A stretch of DNA of 64,000 nt from Blautia pseudococcoides (GCF_001689125.2 NZ_CP015405.2:4173501-4237500); one strand, 5' to 3'. Shown: positions 44,666 through 54,041, counted from the stretch's first letter. Numbers and translations: made by a program. Notes: generated by a model not told the origin, from the letters alone.

Positions 44666-45553
44666 TTAAGAATGCCTTCCCCTAAAATGGTAAAATGCTC
44701 CCAGCATTCCTGCCTGATTTTTATTTTCCGCAAAGGCCAGCCTGGTATGAGAAGCCACTGAGGGTATCAGATACTTATCCAGGCTCTTTCTGATCCGTTC
44801 ATACAGATATTCCTTCTGGGCCATGATTCCGCCTCCCAGAACTACCACTTCCGGGTTGATCACATAACAGATATTGGCGATTCCCATTCCAAGCACATCC
44901 ACTATCTCATCAATGGCACGGATACAGTCCATATCCCCCTGCTTTGCATGTTCAAACACATACTTTCCGTCAATACTTTCAGGACTTATATTTTTGTATT
45001 GAGCTGTCTTCTTCACCAGGATACTGCTTGCCCCCATATCCTGAAACTCGCCGCCCGGAAGATGCATATATCCGATTTCACACCCGCTTCCGGAAAATCC
45101 ATGGAACACCTGGTTGTCAATCACAATAGCACCGCCGATCCCTGTCCCGATGGTAAGACACAGGCTGATCCTGCTCCCTTTGGAAGCGCCCGCAAAGTTT
45201 TCCGCAAGCCCTGCACAGTTCACATCATTTTCCACCTCACAGGGCAAATGAAATTTGTCCTCCAGAGTTTTTTTGATCTCTGTTCCCGTATATTCCGGAA
45301 TCAGTGGGGCGGAATATGTGATCCTGCCCGCTTCGCAGTCCACCATGCCCGCTGTTGAGATACAGATACCCGCCGGCCTGTGATCCTTCAGGTAATCTTC
45401 AATGATCTTCACTGTTTTTTTCATGATTCCCGGTCCGCCATGCTGCATAGCCTCTGTGGGCATCTCACCTCCAGCAACAAATACCGCATCTTCCTGTATT
45501 ATACCATATTTTATCAAAGTACCGCCAATATCTATACAAATATATTGCTTCAT
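44666..45553 (-). CDS. nanK: ROK family kinase, probable N-acetylmannosamine kinase
   Basis: This 295-residue kinase has the ROK ATP motif ICIDIGGTLIKYGII, the central VENDVNCAGLAENFAGA, and the second glycine motif LTIGTGIGGAIVID. The usual zinc cysteine cluster after GCEIGYMHLPGG is replaced by EFQDMGASS, so zinc may be absent. AGGAG precedes the ATG at 45553; a longer frame to 45637 runs through a repeat copy and is rejected. In a sialic acid operon with nanA and nanE, a ROK kinase is expected to phosphorylate N-acetylmannosamine. Confidence 0.85.
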   Translation of the reverse strand: MKQYICIDIGGTLIKYGIIQEDAVFVAGGEMPTEAMQHGGPGIMKKTVKIIEDYLKDHRPAGICISTAGMVDCEAGRITYSAPLIPEYTGTEIKKTLEDKFHLPCEVENDVNCAGLAENFAGASKGSRISLCLTIGTGIGGAIVIDNQVFHGFSGSGCEIGYMHLPGGEFQDMGASSILVKKTAQYKNISPESIDGKYVFEHAKQGDMDCIRAIDEIVDVLGMGIANICYVINPEVVVLGGGIMAQKEYLYERIRKSLDKYLIPSVASHTRLAFAENKNQAGMLGAFYHFRGRHS

Positions 45554-45569
45554 ACGAATGCTCCTTATA

Positions 45570-45594
45570 TTACTGTTCACTACCTTTACAGTTA
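45570..45594. repeat. Short copy of repeat family upstream of nanK
   Basis: The left end TTACTGTTCACTACC and right end TTTACAGTTA form the 25-base module. It lies 16 bases before the nanK start codon, inside the operon. Confidence 0.6.
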
Positions 45595-45639
45595 TCTTTT
45601 TCTTCCCCGCATTTTTCGCGGCATAAAAACGTGACAAAA

Positions 45640-45680
45640 GGGAACTGTAATGTCACATCCCCGCGGCCGTTACAGTTCCC
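45640..45680 (-). other. Hairpin between yhcH-type gene and nanK
   Basis: GGGAACTGTAA and TTACAGTTCCC are perfect 11-base arms. On the minus strand the stem is followed by TTTTG, so it could partly stop transcription before nanK. The arms share the AACTGT/ACAGTT core of the repeat family. Confidence 0.6.
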
Positions 45681-45726
45681 TATATTGTACCATGAGTCTG
45701 CCCCCACAGTCTTAAAGAATCCTGGA

Positions 45727-46179
45727 TTATTTAATTTTTATCTTAAATATGGCTTTCTTAATCACAGCCGGACCATCAACAGCAACTGCTGTCCTGTGGG
45801 CATCCTTTGGGTAGCAGAGAAGAAAATCGCCTTCCGTCAGAACCACATGGCTGTTCGGCTCACCGTCAAGAGGAAGAAAATCATCCTTCTCCACAAATTC
45901 TTTTTGTTCCATGTTATCAATGAAATTCACATCAATCTGTTCCGGGCCTCTCAGCATAAAATGCAGATCCAGGTATTGTCTGTGTGCTTCCCAGAAACGG
46001 TTCTTGGGTGTTGTAGTCTCATACTCTACAATATTCACAAACAAATTGTCACCGTCAATCTGGTGGCTGCCCTTCTCATATCCCAGTAAGTCATGTTCCT
46101 TTGCGTACCGGAAACATTTCAACACTTCCTCTTCCAGCCAGGGATAATCCTTCAAATCTCTGATATTACCAAATACCAT
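45727..46179 (-). CDS. YhcH/YjgK/YiaL family protein (sialic acid cluster)
   Basis: This 150-residue cupin-like protein (MVFGNIRDLKDYPWLEEEVL) has the family features HRQYLDLHFMLRGPEQIDV and PKDAHRTAV, which include the conserved metal-binding residues. Members occur in sialic acid operons and are thought to aid sugar anomer conversion. AAAGGAGG precedes the ATG at 46179. It lies 32 bases downstream of the sodium symporter gene. Confidence 0.88.
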   Translation of the reverse strand: MVFGNIRDLKDYPWLEEEVLKCFRYAKEHDLLGYEKGSHQIDGDNLFVNIVEYETTTPKNRFWEAHRQYLDLHFMLRGPEQIDVNFIDNMEQKEFVEKDDFLPLDGEPNSHVVLTEGDFLLCYPKDAHRTAVAVDGPAVIKKAIFKIKIK

Positions 46180-46211
46180 TTTGCTGCCTCCTTTACAGAA
46201 CAAAATTAGGA

Positions 46212-47735
46212 TCAGTTTTTGTAAATTGTTGTATGCGCAGCCGGTACGGAGTTATCGCCCTTAACTTTTCTGGAAATAATACTTGCAGGCAGACCCACAA
46301 CCAGAGAAACTACAATAGAGATAATGGAGTAGGACCAGATAGAGATTGTCACATCCGGTGCCACAACCGGTACCACATATTTAATAGCCACCATAACAGC
46401 CGATGCTGCGATAAATGCGCATACAGCCCCGAACGTATTGGCCACCTTGGTAAATGCGCCCAGGATGAACGTACCAACCAGAATACCAAGTACCAGACCC
46501 ATAAATCCGTTAAACCATTCGTAAGCAGATTTCACACCGCCGTTAGCCAGGACCATAGCAACCACAATGGAGAAAATACCTACCAGAAGAGATACATACT
46601 GTCCAATCTTTGTCTGTTTCTCAAAGCTCAGCTCTTTTTTGGAAAGACGAGCCTGGATATCCAGAGTCCAGCTTGATGCCACAGAGTTCAGGCCGGTAGA
46701 AAGTGTGGACTGTGCTGCCGCATAGATCGCTGCCAGAAGCAGTCCGGTAATACCAACAGGAAGTTCAAATGCAATCCAGGATGCAAAAATCTGGTCCTGC
46801 TGTGCTGCCGGAGGAAGCTGATTCCCCTGTACCTGATAGAATACATATAACCCGGTACTGATCAGGTAAAATACAGTGGCGATAAAAATAGACAGACCGC
46901 CGTTTGTAAGCATCATCTTATTCAGTTTCTTTGTATCTGTTGTTGTTGTGAAACGCTGTACAATATCCTGGCTGGACACATAGGACCCCATAGTATTGAA
47001 ACCGGCGCCTACGATCATCAGGAATACACTGTCTTTTAAAATATTGGCATTGAAAATAGGCTGGTCAACTGCCAGGAACTTATGTCCTGCTGACATCTCA
47101 TGGAAGATAGCCCCAATACCGCCGTCAAGATGAGCGATCAGAAACACCAAGCCAAAGGTTACACCAACCAGAAGTACGGAACCCTGGATAAAGTCTGTCC
47201 AAAGTACGGATTTCAGGCCGCCTGTGTAAGAGTAAATGATCGCGATAATGCCCATAATGACAATCAGGATATTCACGTTGATCCCCATAAGGCTGGATAA
47301 TACCATACATGGCAGATACATGATAATGGACATACGTCCAACCTGATAAACAATGAACATAACAGCACCCAGGACACGCAGGCCCTTGCTGTTAAAACGC
47401 AGCTCCAGATAATGATAAGCAGTATCAATATCCAGCTTGCTGTAAATAGGCAGGAAGAATTTGATCGTAAGCGGAATAGCCAGCAGCATACCTAACTGGG
47501 CAAACCACATGATCCATGTTCCCGCATAGGAGTTTCCTGCCAGAGACAGGAAGGAAATGGGACTCAGCAGTGTTGCAAAAATAGATACGGATGTAACCCA
47601 CCACGGTACCGTTCCGTCACTCTTAAAGTATTCTTTTCCCTTCATTTCCTTTTTAGCAAAATGAAGACCGGCAAATAAAACGGCTGCCAGGTAAACGATC
47701 AAAATTGCCAAATCAATATAAGTAAAGCCTTGCAT
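46212..47735 (-). CDS. Sodium:solute symporter, probable sialic acid transporter
   Basis: This 507-residue protein of the SSS family has about 13 membrane segments, beginning FTYIDLAILIVYLAAVLFAG, with the conserved YFKSDGTVPWWVTSVSIFATLLSPISFL and the core sodium-site helix AAIYAAAQSTLSTGLNSVASS. GGAGG precedes the ATG. Its place between the lyase gene nanA and the yhcH-type gene, in the same orientation, makes sialic acid or N-acetylmannosamine the likely substrate, taken up with Na+. Confidence 0.9.
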   Translation of the reverse strand: MQGFTYIDLAILIVYLAAVLFAGLHFAKKEMKGKEYFKSDGTVPWWVTSVSIFATLLSPISFLSLAGNSYAGTWIMWFAQLGMLLAIPLTIKFFLPIYSKLDIDTAYHYLELRFNSKGLRVLGAVMFIVYQVGRMSIIMYLPCMVLSSLMGINVNILIVIMGIIAIIYSYTGGLKSVLWTDFIQGSVLLVGVTFGLVFLIAHLDGGIGAIFHEMSAGHKFLAVDQPIFNANILKDSVFLMIVGAGFNTMGSYVSSQDIVQRFTTTTDTKKLNKMMLTNGGLSIFIATVFYLISTGLYVFYQVQGNQLPPAAQQDQIFASWIAFELPVGITGLLLAAIYAAAQSTLSTGLNSVASSWTLDIQARLSKKELSFEKQTKIGQYVSLLVGIFSIVVAMVLANGGVKSAYEWFNGFMGLVLGILVGTFILGAFTKVANTFGAVCAFIAASAVMVAIKYVVPVVAPDVTISIWSYSIISIVVSLVVGLPASIISRKVKGDNSVPAAHTTIYKN

Positions 47736-47756
47736 CTGTTACCTCCCTCTAATCCT

Positions 47757-47784
47757 GTAACAGTCCGGATACCCGAACGGTTAC
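47757..47784. other. Intra-operon hairpin between nanA and symporter
   Basis: GTAAC-GT-CGG and CCG-AC-GTTAC pair into a stem without a T tract. It may stabilise the upstream mRNA; the ends resemble those of the GTTAC repeat family. Confidence 0.4.
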
Positions 47785-47829
47785 CTAATCTTTTTCTGTA
47801 TCCCTTTATAACAATTTAATCTTTTGCTT

Positions 47830-48759
47830 TTATGCCAGATATCTTTCTTTCGCAGCTTTTACCATCTCAGCAGCCTCATGTGCAATCACCACATCTGCTT
47901 CCTGAAGGTTCTCCAGCGGTTCACGGACACCGCCGATATTCACGTTGTCATTTGTGCGCAGGATCTCTTTTGCCACAGCATACATATTTGCGCGGCTGGA
48001 GCACATTTTGTAGATAATTTCATTGATGGCGTACTGTAATTCACAGGCTTTTCCTTTTTCCCCTGCTTCAACCAGCTCATTTAATTTCAGGAACAGCTCC
48101 GGCATAACCCCATATGTTCCGCCGATACCGCCGTCAGCACCGATGGCGCGTCCGGCTACAAACTGCTCGTCCGGACCGTTGAATACAACGAAGTCATCTT
48201 TTGCTGCCAGACCTGCTGATTTGAACATCTGGATATCCTGAGTGGGCATAGAAGAGTTCTTTACAGCAATCACTCTGGGGTTTTTCATCATCTCTGCAAA
48301 CAGACTCATTGTCAGAGCAGTACCTGCAAGCTGCGGAATGTTATAGATCACGAAATCCGTGTTGGGAGCAGCATTGCTGATGGCATTCCAGTAAGCTGAG
48401 ATAGAGTATTCCGGCAGACGGAAGTAAATCGGAGGAATGGACGCGATCGCATCTACACCCACACTCTCCGAGTGTTTTGCCAGCTCCACACTGTCTTTTG
48501 TGTTATTACATGCCACATGGTTAATAACAGTCAGTTTTCCCTTCGCCGCTGCCATTACGTTCTCAATGATGAGCTTTCTCTCTTCTACGCTCTGGTAAAT
48601 ACATTCACCTGAAGAACCATTGACATACACACCTTTTACGCCTTTGTCAATAAAATGCTGTGTGAGGGCCTGTACACGCTCTCCGCTCACATTGCCTTCC
48701 TCATCATAACATGCATAAAACGCCGGGATAATTCCTCTGTACTTATCTAATTTACTCAT
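47830..48759 (-). CDS. nanA: N-acetylneuraminate lyase
   Basis: This 309-residue TIM-barrel aldolase of the DHDPS/NAL family splits N-acetylneuraminate into N-acetylmannosamine and pyruvate. Visible features are the carboxylate-binding loop VNGSSGECI, the catalytic tyrosine region DFVIYNIPQLAGTAL, and the Schiff-base lysine in RVIAVKNSSM. AAAGGAGT precedes the ATG at 48759. Neighbours nanE, a symporter and nanK support the lyase role over dihydrodipicolinate synthase. Confidence 0.93.
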   Translation of the reverse strand: MSKLDKYRGIIPAFYACYDEEGNVSGERVQALTQHFIDKGVKGVYVNGSSGECIYQSVEERKLIIENVMAAAKGKLTVINHVACNNTKDSVELAKHSESVGVDAIASIPPIYFRLPEYSISAYWNAISNAAPNTDFVIYNIPQLAGTALTMSLFAEMMKNPRVIAVKNSSMPTQDIQMFKSAGLAAKDDFVVFNGPDEQFVAGRAIGADGGIGGTYGVMPELFLKLNELVEAGEKGKACELQYAINEIIYKMCSSRANMYAVAKEILRTNDNVNIGGVREPLENLQEADVVIAHEAAEMVKAAKERYLA

Positions 48760-48790
48760 TGCTGTGACTCCTTTCATCTTCCTCTTAAAT

Positions 48791-49489
48791 TTACTTTTCC
48801 AGGGTTGCCATCACATCTGTGAAGGATTTTGTGATCAATTGGGGACGTGTGATAATAGACCCTACTACCACGCTGTAACATCCCAGTTCGATCACACGTT
48901 TTGCCTTTTGGGGTGTGTTGATGTTGCCTTCCGCGATCACGTGATGTTTCACTTTGCTTAAAATTGTGCGAATGATCTCAAAATCATTCTCTTCAATCCT
49001 GTCGCCCTTGCTGTGCTCTGTGTAGCCAACCAGTGTCGTTCCAATGAAGTCAAATCCAAGCTCGTCTGCGTGAAGCGCTTCCTCCACGGTGGAGCAGTCT
49101 GCCATCAAAAGCTGTTCGGGGTATTTCTTTCTGATCTCCACATAAAATTCATCCAAAGTAACATTTCCGGGTCTCAACTCTTTTGTGGCATCAATGGCAA
49201 TGATTTCAGGTTTTACCTCCATCAGTTCATCTACTTCCTTCATGGTGGGGGTGATATAGACCTTGCTGTCATCATAGTCCCGTTTCACAATTCCAATTAC
49301 GGGAAGATCCACATTTTTCTGAATTTCTGCTATATCCTCCTTTGTATTGGCACGAATGCCCATGGCCCCGCCTTCCTTTGCCGCTCTGGCCATTCTTCCC
49401 ATAATAAATGAAGAATGCAGGGGTTCATGAGGGAGCGCCTGGCAGGATACGATCAAATGTCCCTTTAGCTTCTCTAAACGCTGATTCAT
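48791..49489 (-). CDS. nanE: N-acetylmannosamine-6-phosphate 2-epimerase
   Basis: This 232-residue TIM-barrel protein converts N-acetylmannosamine 6-phosphate to N-acetylglucosamine 6-phosphate. The segments [63 protein letters not shown] and [14 protein letters not shown] are those of NanE. AGGAGAG precedes the ATG. It is the first gene of the nan operon, 31 bases before nanA, and its product feeds nagA, which diverges from it. Confidence 0.96.
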   Translation of the reverse strand: MNQRLEKLKGHLIVSCQALPHEPLHSSFIMGRMARAAKEGGAMGIRANTKEDIAEIQKNVDLPVIGIVKRDYDDSKVYITPTMKEVDELMEVKPEIIAIDATKELRPGNVTLDEFYVEIRKKYPEQLLMADCSTVEEALHADELGFDFIGTTLVGYTEHSKGDRIEENDFEIIRTILSKVKHHVIAEGNINTPQKAKRVIELGCYSVVVGSIITRPQLITKSFTDVMATLEK

Positions 49490-49542
49490 AACTCTCTCCT
49501 TTCCGCATCTCGGCTTCTAATTGCTGCCTTCGCTTTGATTTC

Positions 49543-49570
49543 AGTATAGCATTTATGAAAATTTTTTCAA
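49543..49570 (-). promoter_or_regulatory. nan operon promoter with overlapping operator
   Basis: On the minus strand TTGAAA and TATACT are 16 bases apart. The palindrome TGAAAATTTTTTCA (49556-49569) covers the -35 box and spacer, well placed for repression. Confidence 0.75.
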
Positions 49571-49678
49571 TATTTTTTCCGATTCAGAAATTCCTTTCAC
49601 ACCAAATATCAACTTGCACAAATTTTAGCCGTGTTAAACCTTTGTTTTTTATCGATATTGACGTTTTGTGAAAGTTCT

Positions 49679-49692
49679 TTCAATTTATACAT
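49679..49692. promoter_or_regulatory. Operator upstream of nagA promoter
   Basis: TGAAAGTTCTTTCA has perfect 6-base arms around TT and matches the site at 49556 (TGAAArTTyTTTCA). It lies 16 bases upstream of the nagA -35 box. Confidence 0.7.
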
Positions 49693-49708
49693 CATACATT
49701 GAATTAAC

Positions 49709-49737
49709 TTGTAAAGGGAATTATAATAGAAGCATGA
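49709..49737 (+). promoter_or_regulatory. nagA promoter
   Basis: TTGAAT and a perfect TATAAT are separated by 17 bases. The transcript would have a 5' leader of about 108 bases with no strong structure. Confidence 0.78.
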
Positions 49738-49851
49738 ACCATACCATGTAAATGTAGTGACATCACATATTTTCCCAAAGAAGTGCAAAAAAATACAAGG
49801 ACAGGGAACAAATCATGTGATAGAGTGAAATCAGAAAAGGAGTGAAATCAG

Positions 49852-50955
49852 ATGATAATAAAAAATGGATTTATATTTCAGGAAGACGGCACTTTTAAAA
49901 AGAAAGACCTGTATGTAGAGAACGGAAAAATTGTATCTTCTATAGAAGAAGTGACAGACAGGAAAGAGATTGATGCTTCGGGCATGAAAGTCCTTCCCGG
50001 CGCTGTGGATGTACACAGCCACGGTGCATTCGGACACGATTTTTCCGACGCGGATGTGGAAGGACTTAAAACTGTCCTCCGTTATGAAAAATCCCATGGC
50101 GTGACTTCCTACTGCCCCACCTCCATGACACTGCCGAAAGAGCAGCTCCTGGATATTTTCGCAACTGCTGTAAAGGCAGGAAATGCAGAAGATCAGGCAA
50201 GGATTGTTGGAATCAATATGGAAGGGCCTTTCATTGACCCAGATAAAAAAGGTGCCCATGTAGAACGCCATATACGCAGACCGGATATGGGATTCTTCCG
50301 TGAATGCAACGAAAAAAGCGGAAATCTCATAAAACTCGTAACACTTGCCCCCAATATGGAAGGCGCCGATGAATTTATAGAGGAACTGAAGGATGAGGTT
50401 AAAATATCCATTGGTCATACCATGGCCGGCTATGACGCCGCACTGGCAGCCATGAGAAAGGGCGCCAATCATGTAACCCATCTATTCAACGCCATGCCGG
50501 CATACGGCCACCGTGACCCGGGCGTTGTGGGTGCTGCTGCAGATGCAGAAAACTGTATGGTGGAATTGATCTGTGACGGGATCCATATTCACCCAAGTGT
50601 TGTAAGAAATACCTTCCGTATGTTCGGAAGTGAAAGAGTTGTGCTTATCAGTGATTCCATGATGGCAACAGGCATGGAAAACGGCACCTACGAGCTGGGC
50701 GGCCAGGAAGTTACCATGAACAACAGGAAGGCAACATTGGCAAACGGCACGATCGCAGGCTCCGCAACCAACCTGTTTGACTGCATGAAAACAGCTATGA
50801 AATTCGGTATTTCTGAGGCAGACGCCATCTTCGCCGCAACAAGAAATCCAGCCAAGAGCATTGGAGTCTATGACAGAGTCGGATCTTTGACACCCGGAAA
50901 AGAAGCGGATATCCTGCTGGTGGATGACGCGTATAATCTGAAGAAAGTATTATAA
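49852..50955 (+). CDS. nagA: N-acetylglucosamine-6-phosphate deacetylase
   Basis: This 367-residue amidohydrolase has the metal motif VDVHSHGAFG near residue 53, the ligand glutamate in NMEGPFIDPDKKGAH near 123, the histidine segments SIGHTMAG and HVTHLFNAMPAYGHRDPG, and the catalytic aspartate in VLISDSMMATGM. It removes acetate from N-acetylglucosamine 6-phosphate, the product of NanE. AAAAGGAG precedes the ATG. It stands alone, diverging from the nan operon, and no nagB lies beside it. Confidence 0.96.
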   Translation: MIIKNGFIFQEDGTFKKKDLYVENGKIVSSIEEVTDRKEIDASGMKVLPGAVDVHSHGAFGHDFSDADVEGLKTVLRYEKSHGVTSYCPTSMTLPKEQLLDIFATAVKAGNAEDQARIVGINMEGPFIDPDKKGAHVERHIRRPDMGFFRECNEKSGNLIKLVTLAPNMEGADEFIEELKDEVKISIGHTMAGYDAALAAMRKGANHVTHLFNAMPAYGHRDPGVVGAAADAENCMVELICDGIHIHPSVVRNTFRMFGSERVVLISDSMMATGMENGTYELGGQEVTMNNRKATLANGTIAGSATNLFDCMKTAMKFGISEADAIFAATRNPAKSIGVYDRVGSLTPGKEADILLVDDAYNLKKVL

Positions 50956-50964
50956 TAAATAAAA

Positions 50965-51005
50965 GGCGAAAGCGCACTGGACATCCAGCTGCCTTTCGCC
51001 GTCTT
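50965..51005. terminator. Terminator after nagA
   Basis: GGCGAAAG and CTTTCGCC pair around a region that itself holds CTGG/CCAG, followed by GTCTTTT; AAAA precedes it, so it can work both ways. Confidence 0.8.
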
Positions 51006-51078
51006 TTATCCCTGTATTGTTTCCCCACAAAAATCACATTTCTTTACGCTCCCCCTGCTTATGATCTGCCTTCAATCC

Positions 51079-51315
51079 TTACTTGAATAATTTCAGCTTG
51101 TCCTTCCTGGAAAGCCGTTTTATCTCCCACTCTCTTTGCATGGCCTCCCTTTTAGTCCCAAAGGACTCATAATAGGCCAGCTCAACAGGAAGTCTGGACT
51201 TTGTGTATTTTGCCCCTTTTCCGGCGTTGTGGCACTTTATACGCCGTTCCAGGTCATTGGTCCACCCGGTATAAAGGCTGCCGTCACCGCATTTAAGGAT
51301 GTAAGTATAATTCAT
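51079..51315 (-). CDS. GIY-YIG nuclease family protein (YhbQ/UPF0213 type)
   Basis: This 78-residue protein is a single GIY-YIG domain: [36 protein letters not shown] carries the two tyrosine motifs and the catalytic arginine, and the glutamate lies in [14 protein letters not shown]. The family shows DNA-binding or nuclease activity in some members; the cellular role is unsettled. The 285-base gap upstream holds two hairpins (about 51420-51446 and 51553-51580) but no gene. Confidence 0.9.
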   Translation of the reverse strand: MNYTYILKCGDGSLYTGWTNDLERRIKCHNAGKGAKYTKSRLPVELAYYESFGTKREAMQREWEIKRLSRKDKLKLFK

Positions 51316-51600
51316 GATAAATCCCTAACCTGCCTTCTATGTAATGGCACCGCACCCGCCAGTGGCAAATACGGCGCCTCTATTCCAAAGCTGCCGATGA
51401 AAAAAAGTATATTTCCCATTTGCGGAAATTCGGATATTTCCGCAGAGGAACAGTGAAGCGCTGTTCTGATATAAAACCTGTAGAAATCTGATCGGCTGCG
51501 GATTTTCTGTTCCGCATAGTTTATTATACTCTAAAGTCTCATAAATGTGAATACAGGGACCACCAAATGGCAGTCCCTGTAAAAAGATATTCTGAAATGA

Positions 51601-53706
51601 TCATTTTAAAAGATATACATTGGTGTAATATACCCCCAGATTGTTCCCGCGATTATGGTCATTGACAAAAACATCTATGCGATTGCCTTTGATCGCACCA
51701 CCACAGTCAGATGCGGTAAAGATATGTCCGTTAATAATAACTCTTGTTCCATATGGAATAACTGTTGGGTCTACTGCGATGGTATCGCCTTCCACAAGAG
51801 GTGCTCCGGTGGAGGTAACCCCTGCCCACTGGTCATTACAGCATGCACCGCCGCAGTAATGTGTAATCTTATATGTGCCCAGACATTCGCCATACTGATC
51901 CTGGGAAGCGTTAACTTCTCCGATATCACTTCCATAGAATCCATATGTGTCATCCAGAACTCTGGTTGCCCACACTGCGTTTGCAGTATTGACATTTCCT
52001 ACAATAATTCCTGCACGGCTGTTTGCCGCCTCTACAGTTTTTCCTTCTCCGGCATACATCACAACATGATAAATCTCACTTCCGTTGGAATAGAAGATCA
52101 AGTCGCCCGGCTGTGCTTCATCAACCGGTATCTGTGTACCGTAATAAGCCTGATCCTCGGCAACTCTGGGAAGGTCATAACCGTACTGTGAATAAATACT
52201 CTGAACAAAACCAGAACAATCCGCACCGTCTGTCAGGCTTGTGCCGCCCCACACATAGGGATTGCCTACAAACTGGGATGCAAACTCCAGAATAGACTGT
52301 CTCAGTGCTCCACCCGGAACTCCACCCTTTATAGAGGTGATCGTATAGTAACATGCACTGTTATCTTCCGGTTTTATAAGCTCTGCAGCGGTATCCAGAT
52401 TCTCTTCCCCGCGCTCTTCTATGATCTTGTTTGCTTCATCATCCAGGTAAAGAGAACTCTTTTTAATAAATCCTCTTACATCTCCGGACTCTACATATAT
52501 CCAATCCTTATCTTTATCTGCAAGTACAAAACAAATGTTATCCAGATTCAAATTACCGATGACACGGCTCTTATCACTCTGAGATTCATGAATGGTTCCA
52601 AGTAAAGATTTGCACACTGCATAATCTTTTGAGACTACAGTAGACCTTACAGTAGTCTTTGTATAAAGGAATGCTTTATTTTCCAGAGGTGAAATTAATT
52701 CTTTTGCCTGTTTAAATTCTTCAACCACGATTTTCTTCTTGGCTGTTTTGTTTTTTTCTTCAGCTTCCTGTTTTTCTTTTGCTTTTGCGTCTGCTATCTT
52801 CTGCGCCTCATCACCTGTTAAAAGTTTTGACTTCAGCACAAATCCTCTGACAGTTCCTGACTCTATGTATACCCATGTTCCATCATCCGTATCCATGGTC
52901 TGTTCTTCCTCTTCATTGCCCAGACGAAGCTTCAATCCATCATTGCTCAGAAGATAACATACACCATCTTTATCCAGTGTTCCAATGACCCTTGCCTGCT
53001 CTGATTTTTCTTCATAGACGTTCAGATTCTCCAGGGCAAATGCATAGACCTTGCGAATGGTACGAAAACGGAAATTTTCCTTAATATCCGGCATTTCAAA
53101 AGCCTGCTGGCTATCAATCAAATTGCCGCTTGTCTCTGCATCCTGTGCCGGCTCCTCTGCTGGTGCCTCAGGCTCTGCGGGTGTTTCTTCTGCAGGCTTT
53201 TCAGGCTCCGCCGGTGTTTCCGGTTTTTCGGGATCCGGATTTTCCGGGTCTGGTTTCCCTGGATCTGGATTTTCCGGGTCCGGGTTCTCCGGGTCTGGAT
53301 CTGGATTTTCCGGGTCCGGATTCTCTGGGTCCGGATCTGGATTTTCCGGATCTGGGTTCTCCGGGTCTGGATTTGGATTTTCCGGGTCCGGGTTCTCCGG
53401 GCCCGGATTTGGATTTTCCGGTTTTTCCGGGTCCGGGTTCTCTGGGTCCGGATTGGGGTTTTCCGGGTCTGGATTCTCCGGGTCTGGTTCTTCAGTATTT
53501 GGATTGTCTGAGTTCTCGGGATTCTCCGAACCTGTCGGTTTTTGGTTTTTATCCTGATCTTTTATACTTGCAGAATCCGTATCCTCAGGCTTTTCAATTT
53601 TATTTGTTCCAACCTTTGTCATATCGCCGGCAAAAACAGCGGACGGTGTAACCATTGTCAGCACCACTGTTACAGCCACGACTCTGCTCAATTTTTTTAA
53701 ATGCAT
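51601..53706 (-). CDS. Secreted NlpC/P60 cell-wall hydrolase with SH3 domains and C-terminal 3D domain
   Basis: The 701-residue protein starts at the ATG after AGGAG (53706), with a signal peptide (MHLKKLSRVVAVTVVLTMVT, cleavage after VFA). A Pro/Asn/Asp/Glu repeat linker covers about 66-161, two bacterial SH3 domains lie near 217-299 and 359-424, an NlpC/P60 peptidase near 469-570 (catalytic C497 in GADCSGF, His in YHVVMY), and a 3D domain at the C terminus (DPTVIPYGTRV, TASDCGGAIKGNRIDV). It would cut peptide stems of peptidoglycan outside the cell; the 3D domain suggests a second, lytic-transglycosylase-like activity. Confidence 0.93.
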   Translation of the reverse strand: MHLKKLSRVVAVTVVLTMVTPSAVFAGDMTKVGTNKIEKPEDTDSASIKDQDKNQKPTGSENPENSDNPNTEEPDPENPDPENPNPDPENPDPEKPENPNPGPENPDPENPNPDPENPDPENPDPDPENPDPENPDPDPENPDPENPDPGKPDPENPDPEKPETPAEPEKPAEETPAEPEAPAEEPAQDAETSGNLIDSQQAFEMPDIKENFRFRTIRKVYAFALENLNVYEEKSEQARVIGTLDKDGVCYLLSNDGLKLRLGNEEEEQTMDTDDGTWVYIESGTVRGFVLKSKLLTGDEAQKIADAKAKEKQEAEEKNKTAKKKIVVEEFKQAKELISPLENKAFLYTKTTVRSTVVSKDYAVCKSLLGTIHESQSDKSRVIGNLNLDNICFVLADKDKDWIYVESGDVRGFIKKSSLYLDDEANKIIEERGEENLDTAAELIKPEDNSACYYTITSIKGGVPGGALRQSILEFASQFVGNPYVWGGTSLTDGADCSGFVQSIYSQYGYDLPRVAEDQAYYGTQIPVDEAQPGDLIFYSNGSEIYHVVMYAGEGKTVEAANSRAGIIVGNVNTANAVWATRVLDDTYGFYGSDIGEVNASQDQYGECLGTYKITHYCGGACCNDQWAGVTSTGAPLVEGDTIAVDPTVIPYGTRVIINGHIFTASDCGGAIKGNRIDVFVNDHNRGNNLGVYYTNVYLLK
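53222..53510 (-). repeat. Tandem coding repeat for proline-rich linker
   Basis: Units of about 33 bases encode variations of ENPDPENPDPD, repeated eight or so times with small changes. It is the linker of the NlpC/P60 protein and likely varies in length between strains. Confidence 0.85.
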
Positions 53707-53947
53707 AGAACTCCTTCCATTCCGGCTTTTTCCTACTGCAAAAAAAGCATAAATTTCTTTATACTTTATATTTTCACACCATTCTTTTCCAATGTCAACA
53801 AGAAAATAAAAATTCACTAAAAATTCAAACAAACTAAATAAAAATTTACATTGTATACAAATTTTTCTATCTTACTTTAAAATATACCATTTTGGGGGTT
53901 TCAAAAACTACCCTTTTCTGCGCCTCACACCCCCAATAAAACTTTTT

Positions 53948-53972
53948 TAACTGTTCACTACCCTTACAGTTA
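53948..53972. repeat. Short copy of repeat family
   Basis: The left end TAACTGTTCACTACCC and right end TTACAGTTA form the 25-base module. It lies in the 335-base AT-rich gap between spoIIQ and the NlpC/P60 gene, directly after the spoIIQ terminator. Nothing else was recognised in this gap. Confidence 0.65.
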
Positions 53973-53993
53973 CAGATTTTTCTATGTAAATAT

Positions 53994-54034
53994 AAAAAAC
54001 CACTTCAAAACAGTGATTCTGTCTTGAAGTGGTT
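53994..54034 (-). terminator. Terminator after spoIIQ
   Basis: AACCACTTCAA and TTGAAGTGGTT pair with inner ACAG/CTGT and are followed on the minus strand by TTTTTT. Confidence 0.88.
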
Positions 54035-54041
54035 TTCCTGA

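Noticed and set aside
51553..51580. Terminator of NlpC/P60 gene
   Set aside because: The stem ACAGGGAC/GTCCCTGT is not followed by a T run on the minus strand, so it is at most a weak terminator.
53222..53510. CRISPR-like array
   Set aside because: The repeats are contiguous coding repeats in frame, without spacers, and no cas genes are present.
53051..53557. Plus-strand reading frame of Gly-Ser-Phe repeats
   Set aside because: It is the antisense shadow of the Pro/Asp/Glu linker repeat of the NlpC/P60 gene; no ribosome binding site and the minus-strand gene is clearly real.
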